Position numbers and translations under genes: made by a program. 64,000 nucleotides of DNA, from positions 2,794,501-2,858,500 of the forward strand of contig JACJYR010000001.1 in the NCBI GenBank assembly GCA_020636005.1. Direction: 5' to 3'. Below, piece by piece: positions 43,037-54,400 of this stretch; within the stretch, counting starts at the first letter, position 1; every line of letters starts with the position of its first letter. This DNA is from Lewinellaceae bacterium (GTDB lineage: Bacteria; Bacteroidota; Bacteroidia; Chitinophagales; Saprospiraceae). The notes beneath the pieces are model-generated. The model saw nothing but the letters and a program-made list of their open reading frames with translations. It was not told the DNA's origin and did not search any database.

Positions 43037-44209
43037 ATGGATTTCTATCAAAACTTCAAAGCCCTTAACGCCTGCGTCATCATCCCGACCTACAACAACG
43101 CAGGGACGCTGGGCCAGGTCATCCGGGATGTTGCGGCCTTCACCAGCGACATCATCGTGGTGAACGACGGCTCGACGGACGCCACAATGGAGGTGCTGAA
43201 AGGCTTCGAATCCTTACAAGTGGTGAGCTACGCCGACAATGCCGGAAAGGGCATGGCCCTGCGTCGGGGGTTTGAACATGCGGCCCAAAAGGGCTACGAA
43301 TACGCCATCACGATAGACTCCGACGGGCAGCATTTTGCCAAAGACATCCCCGTTTTTTTGGAAAAAATAGCGCAGCAGCCCGGCTCCATCATTATCGGGG
43401 CAAGGAACATGGAGCAGTCAGCCGTGCCAGGCAAGAGCAGTTTCGGCCACAAATTTTCCAATTTTTGGTTTTGGGTGGAAACAGGCATCCGACCGGAGGA
43501 CACACAGTCGGGGTACCGCCTATACCCTGTTCAGCGTTTGAAGGATTTCAGGTTTTATACCAAAAAATATGAGTTCGAAATAGAGGTCATTGTGCGGGCG
43601 GCCTGGAGCGGCATCCCGGTGACGTTTGTGCCGGTCACCGTCTATTACGCACCCAGGGAGACGAGGGTGTCGCATTTCCGCCCTTTCCGAGATTTTTCGA
43701 GGGTAAGCGTCATCAACACAGTGCTGGTCATCATTACCTTCCTCTACATCAAGCCCCGTGATTTTATCAGGAATTTGCGAAAGAAAAATTTCCGTGAAAA
43801 GCTGAGAGAACACCTGCTCAGCCCGGGGGATTCCCATTCCAAAAAGTCGGCTTCCGTGGCTTTCGGGGTGTTCATGGGCATTGTGCCTATCTGGGGTTTC
43901 CAGTTGGCAGCGGCCATTGGCGGTGCCTACCTGCTGCGGCTGAACAAGGCCCTGGTCATTCTTTTCGCCAACGTCAGCATCCCGCCGATGATACCCCTTA
44001 TCCTTTACCTGAGCTACCGTTGCGGGGCTTTCTGGATGGGCCATCAGGCGGTAGATTTCGACTTCAGCAAAGAGATTTCGCTGGACATCATACACGAACA
44101 TGCCAAGCAGTACATTTTCGGGAGTATGACGCTGGCGATAGTGGCGTCGGCCTTGTTCGGGGTGTTGGCCTTTGTTGTATTGAAGGTGAAGCAGTTTTTT
44201 TGGCGGTGA
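43037..44209 (+). CDS. Family 2 glycosyltransferase fused to a DUF2062 membrane domain
   Basis: 390 residues from ATG 43037; an ATG at 43004 would add eleven polar residues. Residues ~10-240 are a GT2 domain with CVIIPTYNNAGTLGQVI, VVNDGSTD and DSDGQHFAKDIP (DxD-like). After a helix, residues ~255-390 are a DUF2062 membrane domain with SVAFGVFMGIVPIWGFQLAA. This two-domain form is common in Bacteroidota lipid or pigment clusters. It may glycosylate a lipid carrier or polyene product. Last gene of the SDR/lipoprotein/dehydratase/GT run. Confidence 0.88.
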   Translation: MDFYQNFKALNACVIIPTYNNAGTLGQVIRDVAAFTSDIIVVNDGSTDATMEVLKGFESLQVVSYADNAGKGMALRRGFEHAAQKGYEYAITIDSDGQHFAKDIPVFLEKIAQQPGSIIIGARNMEQSAVPGKSSFGHKFSNFWFWVETGIRPEDTQSGYRLYPVQRLKDFRFYTKKYEFEIEVIVRAAWSGIPVTFVPVTVYYAPRETRVSHFRPFRDFSRVSVINTVLVIITFLYIKPRDFIRNLRKKNFREKLREHLLSPGDSHSKKSASVAFGVFMGIVPIWGFQLAAAIGGAYLLRLNKALVILFANVSIPPMIPLILYLSYRCGAFWMGHQAVDFDFSKEISLDIIHEHAKQYIFGSMTLAIVASALFGVLAFVVLKVKQFFWR

Positions 44210-44304
44210 GCCTCGACGAGCCAGTCATCATTCAGCTTTCACAGTCATCAGCAACTCACTGTCAAAAATGGCTGCCGGAGAAATAACCATTTCGTCCAGG
44301 GGTG

Positions 44305-44333
44305 GAGAGGCGGGGATATCGAACCCGCCTCTC
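44305..44333. repeat. Short relative of the 60-bp palindrome
   Basis: GAGAGGCGGG (44305-44314) and CCCGCCTCTC (44324-44333) flank ATATCGAA, sharing the GAGGCGGG-TATCGAAC core of the element at 42831. Both lie in gaps on either side of the glycosyltransferase gene, and both are near CTTTGAGAGG / TAATGGTAG flanks. The 44210-44496 gap shows nothing else except an ACCAACT/AGTTGGT stem near 44420-44443. Confidence 0.65.
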
Positions 44334-44496
44334 AAAGACGACTACCATTAAATTCGTGTTTCTTTAAATGCTAGGCAGCCTAAAAAGATTAATTTATCCA
44401 GCCCTTTGAAATAAATTTTTAACCAACTAAAAAATCAGTTGGTAACATGGTTTCTAAATTCAGCCTTACCTTCATGTCCAGATAGGTTGGTACAGG

Positions 44497-47400
44497 ATGA
44501 AATTAGGATATATAATAGGTTTATGGCTGGTATTGCTGGCTTTCACGTTGAAAGCACAGTTCAGCAACAAAGTACATTTCCGGAATATCTCCGTGAAGGA
44601 CGGCCTATCCTATCCTGTCATCAACTGCATTTTACAAGATCAAAAGGGGTTCATCTGGATAGGCACTCAGGTGGGCCTCAACAAGTACGACAGCCAAAAA
44701 TTCAAGGTTTACTATGCCAACCCCGACCAGCCCGGCAGCTTGTCCGACGACTACATCAGTTGCCTGTTCGAAGATGCGCAGGAGCGTCTATGGGTGGGCA
44801 CGATGCACGGATTGAATGTGTACCAAAGCAAGACGTCCACTTTCAAAAAAATTGAGGACGAACTGCTCAACGATAAAAGAATCCTTGCCATTACGGGTGA
44901 CCAATTGGGCAATAATTGGGTGCTGACCCGGCAATATTTGGTTGCCGTCAATACCAACCTGAAAATTGTCAGGAAATACTATGTGGTGAAATTGCCACGG
45001 ACAAAACCATCCACTCCTTTAGCACCGTCAACATTGATCAAAAAGGCAATTTATGGGTTGTCACGAACAGGGGGCTTCGCCTGTTCGATCCGGTGGCACA
45101 AAAGCTGTCCAACCCCTTGCAGGATGAAGTGGCAAGCCTTCAAGGCAATATCGAGTTCGTTTCCACTATTTTTTTCGATAAAAAAGGCCGCACTTGGGTG
45201 GCGGGGCGGGGGAATGGCCTGCGGTTTTACGACCCACAAGTCAAGCAATGGAAAGAGGTAGAAAAGCTAAGCTCCAAATTCATCAATGGGATCATCGAGG
45301 ACGAAAACGACCAAATATGGATATGCACGGGCAGGAACGGGCTTAATTTCTATGACTCAGAAACGGGCGAAGTGGAAGTTATTCGATATGCAGAAAAGCC
45401 CGAAAGCAATTTTGTTTCCAACTCCCTGTCCTGCATGTATTCCGACAGGCAGGGCGGGATATGGATCGGTACGTTCAACAACGGGCTGCAGTATTATTTC
45501 CAGCACCAGTTAAAATTTAACCTCTATTATTCTGAAGGGCAGATTAGTGGGTTGAAGACCAATTACATCACCTCATTTGCCGTCAACCATGCCGACAACA
45601 TCTGGATAGGGGCCGGGGAGGAAGGCCTGCTTTTTTTCGACCGCAAAAACAAAACATTTAAAAGCGTTAGGCCAAACCCCGCCGAAATACGGCAATACGG
45701 CGATTTGAAGGAAAATTTCTATGTGTTCAGCCTGCTCCTGACCGAGGATGAAGAACACTTGTTCATCGGAACCTTGACGGGTATCTACGATTACCAAATC
45801 ACCAAAAACAAGTGGACTTATTACCACCAACAGCAAGGGGATGCCGACACCCGCTCTGAGGGGTTTGTCATCTCTTTGGTACAGGACGGGGATAATATTT
45901 ACATGGCCAATTACAAAGGGGTGGCCGTATATAATTTCCACACGGGGGTTATCCGGCAAATTGATCCACCTTTACCCCAATTCAGGGGGCTGGCATTGGC
46001 CCAAACAGATTCTATCATTTTTGTTGGCACCAGGTTTCACGGCCTTTGGCAGTTGCACAAAGCTTCTGGAAAACTGGAGAAAGTGGCGGCAGAAGACTCG
46101 GTTGTCGAATTGCCGGAATTCGTCCGTTCATTGGCCTTGGACAGGAACAACAGGCTGCTGATCGGCACAGAATCGGAAGGTTTGTACAGGTGCAACCTTG
46201 ATTTTAAGAAAATCGAAAAATTGAGCAGCAACTTCCAAAACAGGAAATTGGCATTTATGGCGCTGTGCGAAGATCCCCGTTCGGGCTATTGGATTGCTAC
46301 GAACCAGGGCCTGGCAAGGATCAACGAGCGCCTGGAAATCCAGAAGATGTTCGATCAGGGAGAGGGAATTGAGCCAGCCTATTTTCAAAATGGGGCATTG
46401 CTGAAATCTCCCACCAACGAGATTTTGATGGGGGGCAACACTGGTATTTACTCGTTTTTTCCCAATGATTTCTTTTCTCCGGCCACCGTTGAGGCCAGTA
46501 TCCACCTCACTGATTTTCTGCTGCTGAACAAGTCTGTACTGGAGTCGGAAGTGGAGGGCTTTAAGATCAGAGGTGATTTGGACGACAATCAAACTATCCG
46601 ACTTCCCAAATACCTTAACCTGCTCACTTTTGAATACGCTGCCCTTGATTTTCACAACCCCTCACGTGTCAATTATGCCTATCGCCTCGAACCTTATGAA
46701 AAGGATTGGAACAATGTGGGCAACCGCCGTTTTGCCACTTACCGTGATTTGCCTGCCGGCACCTATACTTTTAAGGTGAAAGCTCAAAACGCCAATGAAA
46801 AACTAACCAGTGAAATAGCCAGCCTGAAAGTGATCATCCCCCCCAAACCCTGGCTGACCTGGTGGGCTTACCTGATTTATGCAACGATAGTTTTTCTCGT
46901 TTACAGGCAATTGTATTTATACCGGAAAAACAGGCGCAAGCTCCGGCAGGAAATTGCTATGCAGAAATTCCAGCAGGAAAAAATGGAGGAGTTGTACAAT
47001 TTTAAAATTGATTTTTTCACCCAGGTCACCCATGAATTGCGTACACCATTGACGCTAATTATCGGCCCATTGGAAGAATTAATCCACCGGAATAATTTTT
47101 CCAAAGACAATAATTTGTTGAAATTAATCCACCGGAATACGCAGAAATTATTGCGGACGGTGAACCAAATATTGGATTTTAGAAAATTAGAAAATTCAGA
47201 GATGAAAGTATTTGCCAAAAAAGGGAACATCGTGGCTTTTGCCGAAGAAATATTTTACAGCTTCCTGGGGAACGCTGAACAAAAAGGCATTGAGCTCCAC
47301 TTCGAAACGAATATGGAAACCTATCCTTATGTGCTTTTTGACAAAGATATAATGGAGAAAATATTGGTCAACCTCATCGCCAACGCAGTGAAGTTTACTC

Positions 47401-48545
47401 AAAATGGGCAAATTGAACTAACAATATATGAGGCGCAAAACCAGTCCGCCTCCAGCCAGTATTATATTAAAATAAGCGACACGGGTCGGGGTATAAAGCC
47501 TGAAAATATTGACAAGATATTCGACTCTTTTTTTCAGGAAAAAAGGGAGAATCATGTAGTAGGTTCTGGCCTGGGTTTGAAAATGGTGAAAGAACTAACG
47601 AATCTCCACCACGGCAGTATCGAGGTGAGTTCCGTGGTGGAGGCAGGAACAACTTTTTTGCTGTCCTTCCCTAAAGCCGATTTGGAATTAATGGACGAAG
47701 AGCCCGCAAAACCCAGCATTTCTCAGCCAACGGAACAGCCATCGCAACTCAAGGAAACTGAACAAAATGCTGTGAAGGAGGCAACCGCAAAAATATTGAT
47801 TGTGGACGACGAAGCCGAAATACGGGGTTTTCTGGAAAATGTCTTTGACAGTCAATACGAAGTGTTTTCATCCGATTCTGCCCAAAAGGCAATTGACCTT
47901 GCCAAATCGGAAATGCCAGACATCATCATCAGTGACGTGATGATGCCCGAAATGGACGGCTACCAACTTTGTGAATATACCAAGACCGACTTTTTGTTGA
48001 GGCATATTCCCGTTGTATTGCTGACGGCCCTGAAAACAACAGAACACGAAATCGAAGGGCTGAAGACTGGGGCGGATGCGTACATTTCAAAACCTTTTTC
48101 TGTGGAATTATTGAAGGCCACGGTGCAAAACCTCCTCTCCTCCCGCCAAAAGCTAAAACAGGCTTTCCTGAACTCTTCCGTTAACGATGCAGGCATTTTG
48201 ACGCAGGACAACTCTGACCAGGAGTTTATTGAAAAGCTGATCAGTTTAATTGAAGAAAAGATAGATGAGGCAAATTTAGAAACCGCCCACCTCGCCAACC
48301 AACTGGGCATGTCCTCTTCCACTTTTTACAGAAAACTGAAAAGCCTCGCCGGGTTGTCCGGCAACGAGTTCATCCGCACTGTTCGCCTGAAACGTTCCGT
48401 GGATTACCTGAAAAGCACAAGCCTCAACGTATCGGAAGTAGCCTACCGGGTGGGCTTCTCCGATCCCAAATACTTCGCCACCTGTTTTAAAAAACTCTAC
48501 CACCTCACACCCAGCGAGTTCGCCGAGCAGCACCGCAAATATTAG
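44497..48545 (+). CDS. Hybrid two-component system regulator (HTCS), interrupted by a frameshift
   Basis: About 1349 residues if joined. Frame 1 opens 44497 with signal peptide MKLGYIIGLWLVLLAFTLKA and the first propeller repeats, and runs to 45261. The continuation is one frame away, open 44916-48545. The best junction is around 44980-44990, where frame 1 KYYV meets frame 2 GEIATDKT; one base appears to be missing. The rest is a reg_prop beta-propeller, a Y_Y_Y domain (FKVKAQNANEKLT), one transmembrane helix (WLTWWAYLIYATIVFLVYRQ), HisKA (TQVTHELRTPLTLIIGPLEE), HATPase, a receiver with IISDVMMPEMDGY, and an AraC-type HTH ending SEVAYRVGFSDPKYFATCFK. HTCS proteins sense a glycan fragment and switch on the adjacent polysaccharide locus. 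As written the gene is broken. Confidence 0.88.
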
Positions 48546-48628
48546 TGGGAACAATAGTTTTAGGGCAAAATGATTTTGGCTGTTTGCTACTGGCCAATAG
48601 CCAGATGCCAACGGCTATTAGCCCTTGA

Positions 48629-48666
48629 TTGATTAATTTTTCTACCATTCTGACTAGAATTTCAAC
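48629..48666 (+). promoter_or_regulatory. Conserved 38-bp box upstream of the first sulfatase
   Basis: Begins TTGATTAATTTTTC and ends GAATTTCAAC. The same 38 positions recur at 51145-51182 before susC with 33 identical. It is placed 22 bp upstream of the -7 element at 48689. A candidate binding site for the AraC-type output domain of the adjacent HTCS. Confidence 0.65.
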
Positions 48667-48688
48667 GCCAGTGCCTACCACCCACCCC

Positions 48689-48696
48689 TACCTTTG
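48689..48696 (+). promoter_or_regulatory. -7 element of the first sulfatase gene
   Basis: TACCTTTG matches TAnnTTTG. Transcription would begin about 12 bp before the ATG at 48715. The usual -33 TTTG is absent, consistent with an activator-dependent promoter. Confidence 0.5.
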
Positions 48697-48714
48697 GCCC
48701 AAACTAAAGTGGTA

Positions 48715-50100
48715 ATGAAACAACTAACCTGTCTATGGTGCCTAATGCTGTCGTGCCTTTTTGCACTTCCCTCCTTTTCCCAGGCACCTGCAAAAAAATC
48801 TCCTAACATCATCTTTATCCTGGCGGACGATTTGGGTTACGAAACCATCAGGGCCAATGGCGGCGAATCCTACCAAACGCCCAATATTGACCAATTGGCA
48901 GTGGAGGGGATGCGGTTTGAACATTGTTACGCACAGCCGCAGTGCACGCCTTCAAGGGTGCAGTTGATGACGGGCATGTACAACGTGCGGAACTACATCA
49001 GTTTCGGGGAATTGGATCCCTCCCAAGTCACTATCCCTCAACTGTTTAGAAAGGCAGGGTACGTGACTGGGGCCGTCGGTAAGTGGCAACTCGGCAAAGA
49101 CCACGACAACCCGAACTTGCTTGGCTTCGACGACTACCTGTTGTGGCAGGTGACCGTGCCGAGGGTGGACTCTATTGGTTGGGATCCCGAAAAATTCCCG
49201 GCACAGAGGCCACAGGCTGGCGGACGGGACAACCGTTTTTCACAACCTGTTTTGGACAATAATGGGAAAGTAAAAACATACGCACCCAACGACTATGGCC
49301 CCAAGGTCATCAATGACTATGCGCTGGATTTTATCGAAAAGAACAGCAAGGCGGAAAAGCCTTTTTACCTGTTTTACTCCATGTTGCTGACGCATTGCCC
49401 TTTCAGCCCCACACCCGACTCGCCGGAATGGATGAAGGACGATACCTCCGTGATGAGCTACAAGGGTAACCCCGCTTATTTTGGGGATATGGTGAAATAC
49501 ATGGATAAAATGGTGGGTAATATCAACGCCAAATTAAATGCGCTTGGCATTGCTGAAAACACCCTCGTCATTTTCACCGGGGACAATGGTACAGATGTGC
49601 CGATTGTTTCCAGGTTCAAAGGCCGGGACGTGGCAGGCGCAAAAACCCAGACTATTGACGGGGGTACGCATGTGCCACTGATTGCAAAATGGGCTGGCGT
49701 GATCGAGCCGGGAACGACAAATTACGACCTCGTTGATTTTTCCGATTTCATGCCTACCATGCTTGAAGCGGGAGGCGTCAAAGTGCCCGATTCATTGCAC
49801 ATTGACGGCATAAGCTATCTTCCGCAACTAAACGGCGAGGCGAAGATGGAAAGGAAATGGGTGTACGATTGGTATCAGCATCCGGCCAGAAAAGAGCCGA
49901 AGATTTTTGCACGCAACCATCAATATAAATTGTACACTACTGGGGAGTTTTACGATGTACCTGCGGACGAATTGGAGAAGCACCCCATTTCTTATGAGTC
50001 TTTGGACGCAGCAACAAAAGCGGTTTACCATGAATTGCAAAAGGTACTTGCCAACTACGACAAGCGGCGTTTGGATGCTATTCCTGGTAAAAAACCTTAG
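48715..50100 (+). CDS. Secreted S1-family sulfatase
   Basis: 461 residues from ATG 48715; an in-frame ATG 21 bp upstream precedes the signal peptide (MKQLTCLWCLMLSCLFALPS). Formylglycine motif CTPSR at Cys77; calcium-binding pair DD in IIFILADDLGYETI; second metal site FTGDNGTDVP. The whole fold is present, including VGKWQLGKDHDNP. It would remove a sulfate ester from a glycan after FGE-type activation. First gene after the HTCS with the conserved box at its promoter. Confidence 0.95.
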   Translation: MKQLTCLWCLMLSCLFALPSFSQAPAKKSPNIIFILADDLGYETIRANGGESYQTPNIDQLAVEGMRFEHCYAQPQCTPSRVQLMTGMYNVRNYISFGELDPSQVTIPQLFRKAGYVTGAVGKWQLGKDHDNPNLLGFDDYLLWQVTVPRVDSIGWDPEKFPAQRPQAGGRDNRFSQPVLDNNGKVKTYAPNDYGPKVINDYALDFIEKNSKAEKPFYLFYSMLLTHCPFSPTPDSPEWMKDDTSVMSYKGNPAYFGDMVKYMDKMVGNINAKLNALGIAENTLVIFTGDNGTDVPIVSRFKGRDVAGAKTQTIDGGTHVPLIAKWAGVIEPGTTNYDLVDFSDFMPTMLEAGGVKVPDSLHIDGISYLPQLNGEAKMERKWVYDWYQHPARKEPKIFARNHQYKLYTTGEFYDVPADELEKHPISYESLDAATKAVYHELQKVLANYDKRRLDAIPGKKP

Positions 50101-50115
50101 CGTTGATTTATGGCA

Positions 50116-50150
50116 CAACGTCGTAGAGGTTTCAATTCTCGACGACGTTT
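50116..50150 (+). terminator. Hairpin between sulfatase and epimerase-like gene
   Basis: AACGTCGT and ACGACGTT arms with a GAG/CTC extension form a stem followed by TTTTAC. It could partly terminate or stabilise the sulfatase mRNA end. It overlaps an in-frame upstream ATG (50110) of the next gene, which is not favoured as its start. Confidence 0.45.
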
Positions 50151-50163
50151 TACACAGAAAATT

Positions 50164-51105
50164 ATGAAGTTCTATCCTTTTGCAATATCAATACTCATTT
50201 TCTTGCCTCCGCCTTTTGCTGGCAAAGCCCAAACCAGGCAACCTATTACTTTGCAAAACAAGCAACTGAGGACAACCATCAACTACAAAGGTGCTGAACC
50301 CATCAGCCTAATAGATGTGAAAACCAACACTGAATACCTCTGGCAGGCAGATCCCGTTTTTTGGGCCAGCCATGCGCCCATTCTTTTCCCCATCATCGGC
50401 AGCTTGAAGGATGGGGAATATGTTTACGAAGGAAAAAACTACTCGCTGCCCCAGCATGGCTTTGCCAAGGATATGGAATTCGACCTGATAAGCCAAAATG
50501 ATTCGGCTGCATCTTTTTCGCTGAAAAGCAATGAACAGACCGTGTCCGCTTACCCCTTCAGATTTGAATTGGTGGTGAGCTACGCATTGGTGGGCCGTTC
50601 TCTTAATGTGAAATATCAGGTGTTCAACCAGGACGACAAGGAAATTTACTTCTCCATTGGCGGCCATCCGGGCTTCAATTGCCCACTGAAAGCAGGAGAG
50701 AAAAGGTCGGATTACCAGTTGGTGTTTGCCAAAAGGGAGCAGGCAAATATCCATTTGAAAACTGGCAAGCTGCGTTCTGGCGAGACCGTCCCATTTTTAG
50801 AAAATGAAAACACCATCGAAATTACCGATAGCCTCTTCGACGACGGGCCGCTTATCTTCTCAACCCTCCAATCAGGTTCATTACAATTGAAAAAAGGGGA
50901 CAAGCGCATCCTGGCTTTCCATTTTGAAGGTTTCCCAAATCTGGGTATCTGGTCAAGAAGCAAGACCTCGCCTTTTATCTGTATCGAGCCTTGGTTTGGC
51001 ATGACCGACCCTGTTTATACCAACCAGAAAATCGAAGAAAAGGAAGGGATAGTCCGCTTAAAAGCTGGGGAAGAATTTGCCTGCCAGTACACGATAGAAT
51101 TGTAA
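50164..51105 (+). CDS. Exported aldose 1-epimerase-like (galactose mutarotase fold) protein
   Basis: 313 residues from ATG 50164, which gives a clean signal peptide (MKFYPFAISILIFLPPPFAG). Family landmarks: ILFPIIGSLKDGEY, PQHGFAKDMEFD (His), SIGGHPGFNCPL (His) and CIEPWFGMTD (Glu). It would interconvert sugar anomers, or bind a carbohydrate, in the periplasm. Lies between the first sulfatase and the susC promoter region. Confidence 0.88.
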   Translation: MKFYPFAISILIFLPPPFAGKAQTRQPITLQNKQLRTTINYKGAEPISLIDVKTNTEYLWQADPVFWASHAPILFPIIGSLKDGEYVYEGKNYSLPQHGFAKDMEFDLISQNDSAASFSLKSNEQTVSAYPFRFELVVSYALVGRSLNVKYQVFNQDDKEIYFSIGGHPGFNCPLKAGEKRSDYQLVFAKREQANIHLKTGKLRSGETVPFLENENTIEITDSLFDDGPLIFSTLQSGSLQLKKGDKRILAFHFEGFPNLGIWSRSKTSPFICIEPWFGMTDPVYTNQKIEEKEGIVRLKAGEEFACQYTIEL

Positions 51106-51144
51106 CGTCCTTGAGCGCAATGTTTTCTTGCGGAATGTTTCTGG

Positions 51145-51182
51145 TTGATTAATTTTTCAACCTTTTTGACCTGAATTTCAAC
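51145..51182 (+). promoter_or_regulatory. Conserved 38-bp box upstream of susC
   Basis: Matches the box at 48629-48666 at 33 of 38 positions, with the five differences at scattered sites. It ends 21 bp before the -7 element TAATTTTG. See the other box for interpretation. Confidence 0.65.
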
Positions 51183-51211
51183 TTTGGCTTTGGCATACCG
51201 ACCTAATTTTG
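51183..51211 (+). promoter_or_regulatory. susC promoter
   Basis: TTTG at 51183-51186 and TAATTTTG at 51204-51211 are 17 bp apart, a little tight for the consensus. Transcription would start near 51218, leaving a leader of about 260 nt before the ATG at 51479. The leader (51218-51478) shows no obvious hairpin. Confidence 0.55.
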
Positions 51212-51478
51212 CAATATCATTGGGTTTTTACTTAAACCGCCAAGATTTTTATACTATCTGTGCTTTCGTTCCCAAACAAATAAATATTGAAAATAAAGCA
51301 CCATGACCAGATAGTTTCATTGCCTGGTCACCATGTTCCTCTCGTTTTAGCCCTTTTAAGCAATTACATAAATTCTGGTTTTACAGGATATTACTATATG
51401 CCTTCGGAAAATGGCTTCAATGAACCCCTCGAAGGATGGTCAATCTATTCTCATTAATTAATAAACTAATAGGCAATC

Positions 51479-54400
51479 ATGAAAAGAATTCTACTTTCCT
51501 TATTACTATTGGTGGGTATGTGCGCAGGGACAGCCTTTGCACAGACCATCAACGGCAAAGTGTCGGATGCCAAGGGCGAGCCGCTTATTGGCGCCACCGT
51601 ATTGGTAAAAGATACTGGCCAAGGCACCATCACCGACTATGACGGTACTTTTACGCTGAACGAGGTTCCCGTGGGCACCATCCTGGTCATTTCCTACACT
51701 GGTTTTAATGCCATTGAGATGCCTGCCAGCGATAACCTGAGCGTTACCTTGGAAGAAGGGGTTGATTTGGAAGAAGTCGTGGTCGTCGGCTATGGCGTGG
51801 TGAAGAAAAGCGATCTCACGGGAGCCGTTTCCTCCCTCAAGGCGGAAGACATGAACCCCGGGGCGAATGTTTCCGTGGACCAAATGCTGCAAGGAAGGGC
51901 CGCTGGCGTGCAGATTTCGCAAAGCAGTTCAGAGCCGGGCGGCGGCCTCTCCATAAGGGTCAGGGGATCAAGCTCCATCAATGCTGGCAACGAACCACTT
52001 TACGTGATTGACGGCTTCCCGATTGACAATAGCTCCAACCTCTCCGGGAACGGCCTTGCCGGATCCGCCGAAGAAGCTGCTGCTTCAGGAGGCGCCAACC
52101 TCGCCAACAACATCAGCCCCCGCAACCCGCTGAACTCAATCAGCCCAAGCGACATCGAATCCATTGAGATTTTGAAAGACGCTTCGGCAACCGCCATTTA
52201 TGGCTCCCGGGGCGCAAACGGCGTCATTTTAATTACCACTAAAAAAGGCAGTAGTGAAAAGATGAGGGTGAGCTACAACGCTTACGGCGGCACACAAACC
52301 ATTGCCAATCAATTGGATGTGCTGTCCACCTCCGAATATATCAACTACCTGAATGCCGTCTCGGCCGATCAGGGGAATGGAGAGGTGTTCACCGCCGCTG
52401 ATATTGCGGCAATTGGCGCAGGAACAGATTGGCAGGACCAAGTGTACCGCTCCGCCCCCTTGTACGACCACAACCTCTCCCTGAGCGGCGGCGTTGGCAA
52501 ATCCACCATTTACGCTTCCCTCGATTATTTCTCACAGGATGGTATCGTAAAAAACACAGGGATCAAAAAGTACATCGCAAGGTTGAATCTTGACACCAAG
52601 GTTGGCGAAAGGGCGAACATCGGTTTCAACATCAATACCAGCTTGATCAAAGACCGCAATGGATTGGACGGGGTGAACACCAACGAGAGCGCCGGGCCGA
52701 TTTACGCCTCCCTGTTGTACGATCCGACAGAGCCTGTTTATGATGCCGATGGAAAACTGACCGATTCCGAAAACCTGACGGTCAACAATCCGGTGAGCTT
52801 GATTGAGGGCGTGAGCAGTAAGAACCAGACCAACCGCACGATGGCCAATTTTTATATCAATTATGAAATTCTAAAGGGCTTGAGTGCTAAAATCAACCTT
52901 GGCTCGGATATTCAGAACTCAAAAAGGGATGTCTATGTAAGTACCCTGACCCGCAGGGGCGGCCCACAAAAAGGGGTTGCCGATTTGACGACATTGGAGC
53001 GTTCCAGCTACTTGGCAGAATATACGATGAACTATACCAAAGAACTCAATCCGAGCAACAGGATCAACCTGCTGGGCGGTATCACCTATCAGAAGTTCAA
53101 CTACTTCCTGTTCAACGGAAATATCACTGGCTTCCCCACGGACGAACTGCAAACCAACAACCTCGGTCTTGGCGACACCAATAACGACAACCTCGTGAGC
53201 AACAAGGAAGACAATACGCTCCTGTCTTATTTGGGCAGGATAAACTATACCTTGTTCAATAAAATCCTGCTGACAGGGTCAATCCGTGCGGATGGTTCGT
53301 CCCGCTTTGGTGAGAACAATAAATATGGATATTTCCCCTCCGTTGCCCTTGGTTATAAATTATCCGAAGAGCCGTTTATCCCAAATATTTTTGAGGAACT
53401 GAAAATAAGGGCAAGCTGGGGCCAAACAGGCAACCAGGAAATCGGCAACTATGCTTCCCAACTTACTTTTGGTACGGGCAACCTAGTGGTGTACGACGGT
53501 GAAGTCACAGGGACTGTACAGCCATTGAGAATTGCCAATCCCGACCTGAAATGGGAAACGACTACCCAGTTCAACGTGGGCTTGGATGCCAGCATTTTGA
53601 ATGGAAGGGTGAGCGCTACCTTGGATTATTTCAGCAAGAAAACAACCGATTTGTTGTTTAACCTGCCATTGCCCCGCTCATCTGGCTATGCCTCTGTGTT
53701 GACCAACATTGGCGAAGTGTCCAACAAGGGTTTTGAGGTGCTGTTGAATACCATCAATATTTCCAAAAGGAATTTCAAATGGAGCACGTCACTGAATTTC
53801 ACCGCCCTGCAAAATGAGGTGCTCGACCTTGGCCGCATTGATCAAATCGTGACGGGCAACGTCCAGGCAACCGGCAATACGGCCATTATCAAAGTGGGCG
53901 AACCATTGGCCGCCTATTATGGCTACGTGGTGGAAGGCATCCAGCAGGTGGGCGACGAACACCCCGGCTTCCCGGCCATCAAAGACCTGAACGGCGACGG
54001 TGCTATCACCACTGCCGACCAGACCATCATCGGCGATCCGTTCCCTGATTTCACCTACGGCATCAGCAACGAGATCAAGTATAAAAACTGGGGCTTGAGC
54101 TTTTTCTTCCAGGGCGTGCAAGGTGGTGACTTGCTGAACGTCAATGTGATCGAGAGCATGTACCCGTCCAACTTCAGGCGCAACCGTTTGACCGAAATGC
54201 AGGATCGCTGGACGCCCGACAACCCAGATGCAAAATGGCCCTCAGCCGTGGATCCCAACTCCTACCAGGGCGGCAAGGTGAATACGCTGACCCTGCAGGA
54301 TGCTTCTTATTTCAGGTTGAAAAATGTGCAGTTGAGTTTTGATGTGCCGCTGAAAAAGAAAAATGTCATCAGCGCATTGAGGCTCTATGCCACTGGCCAA

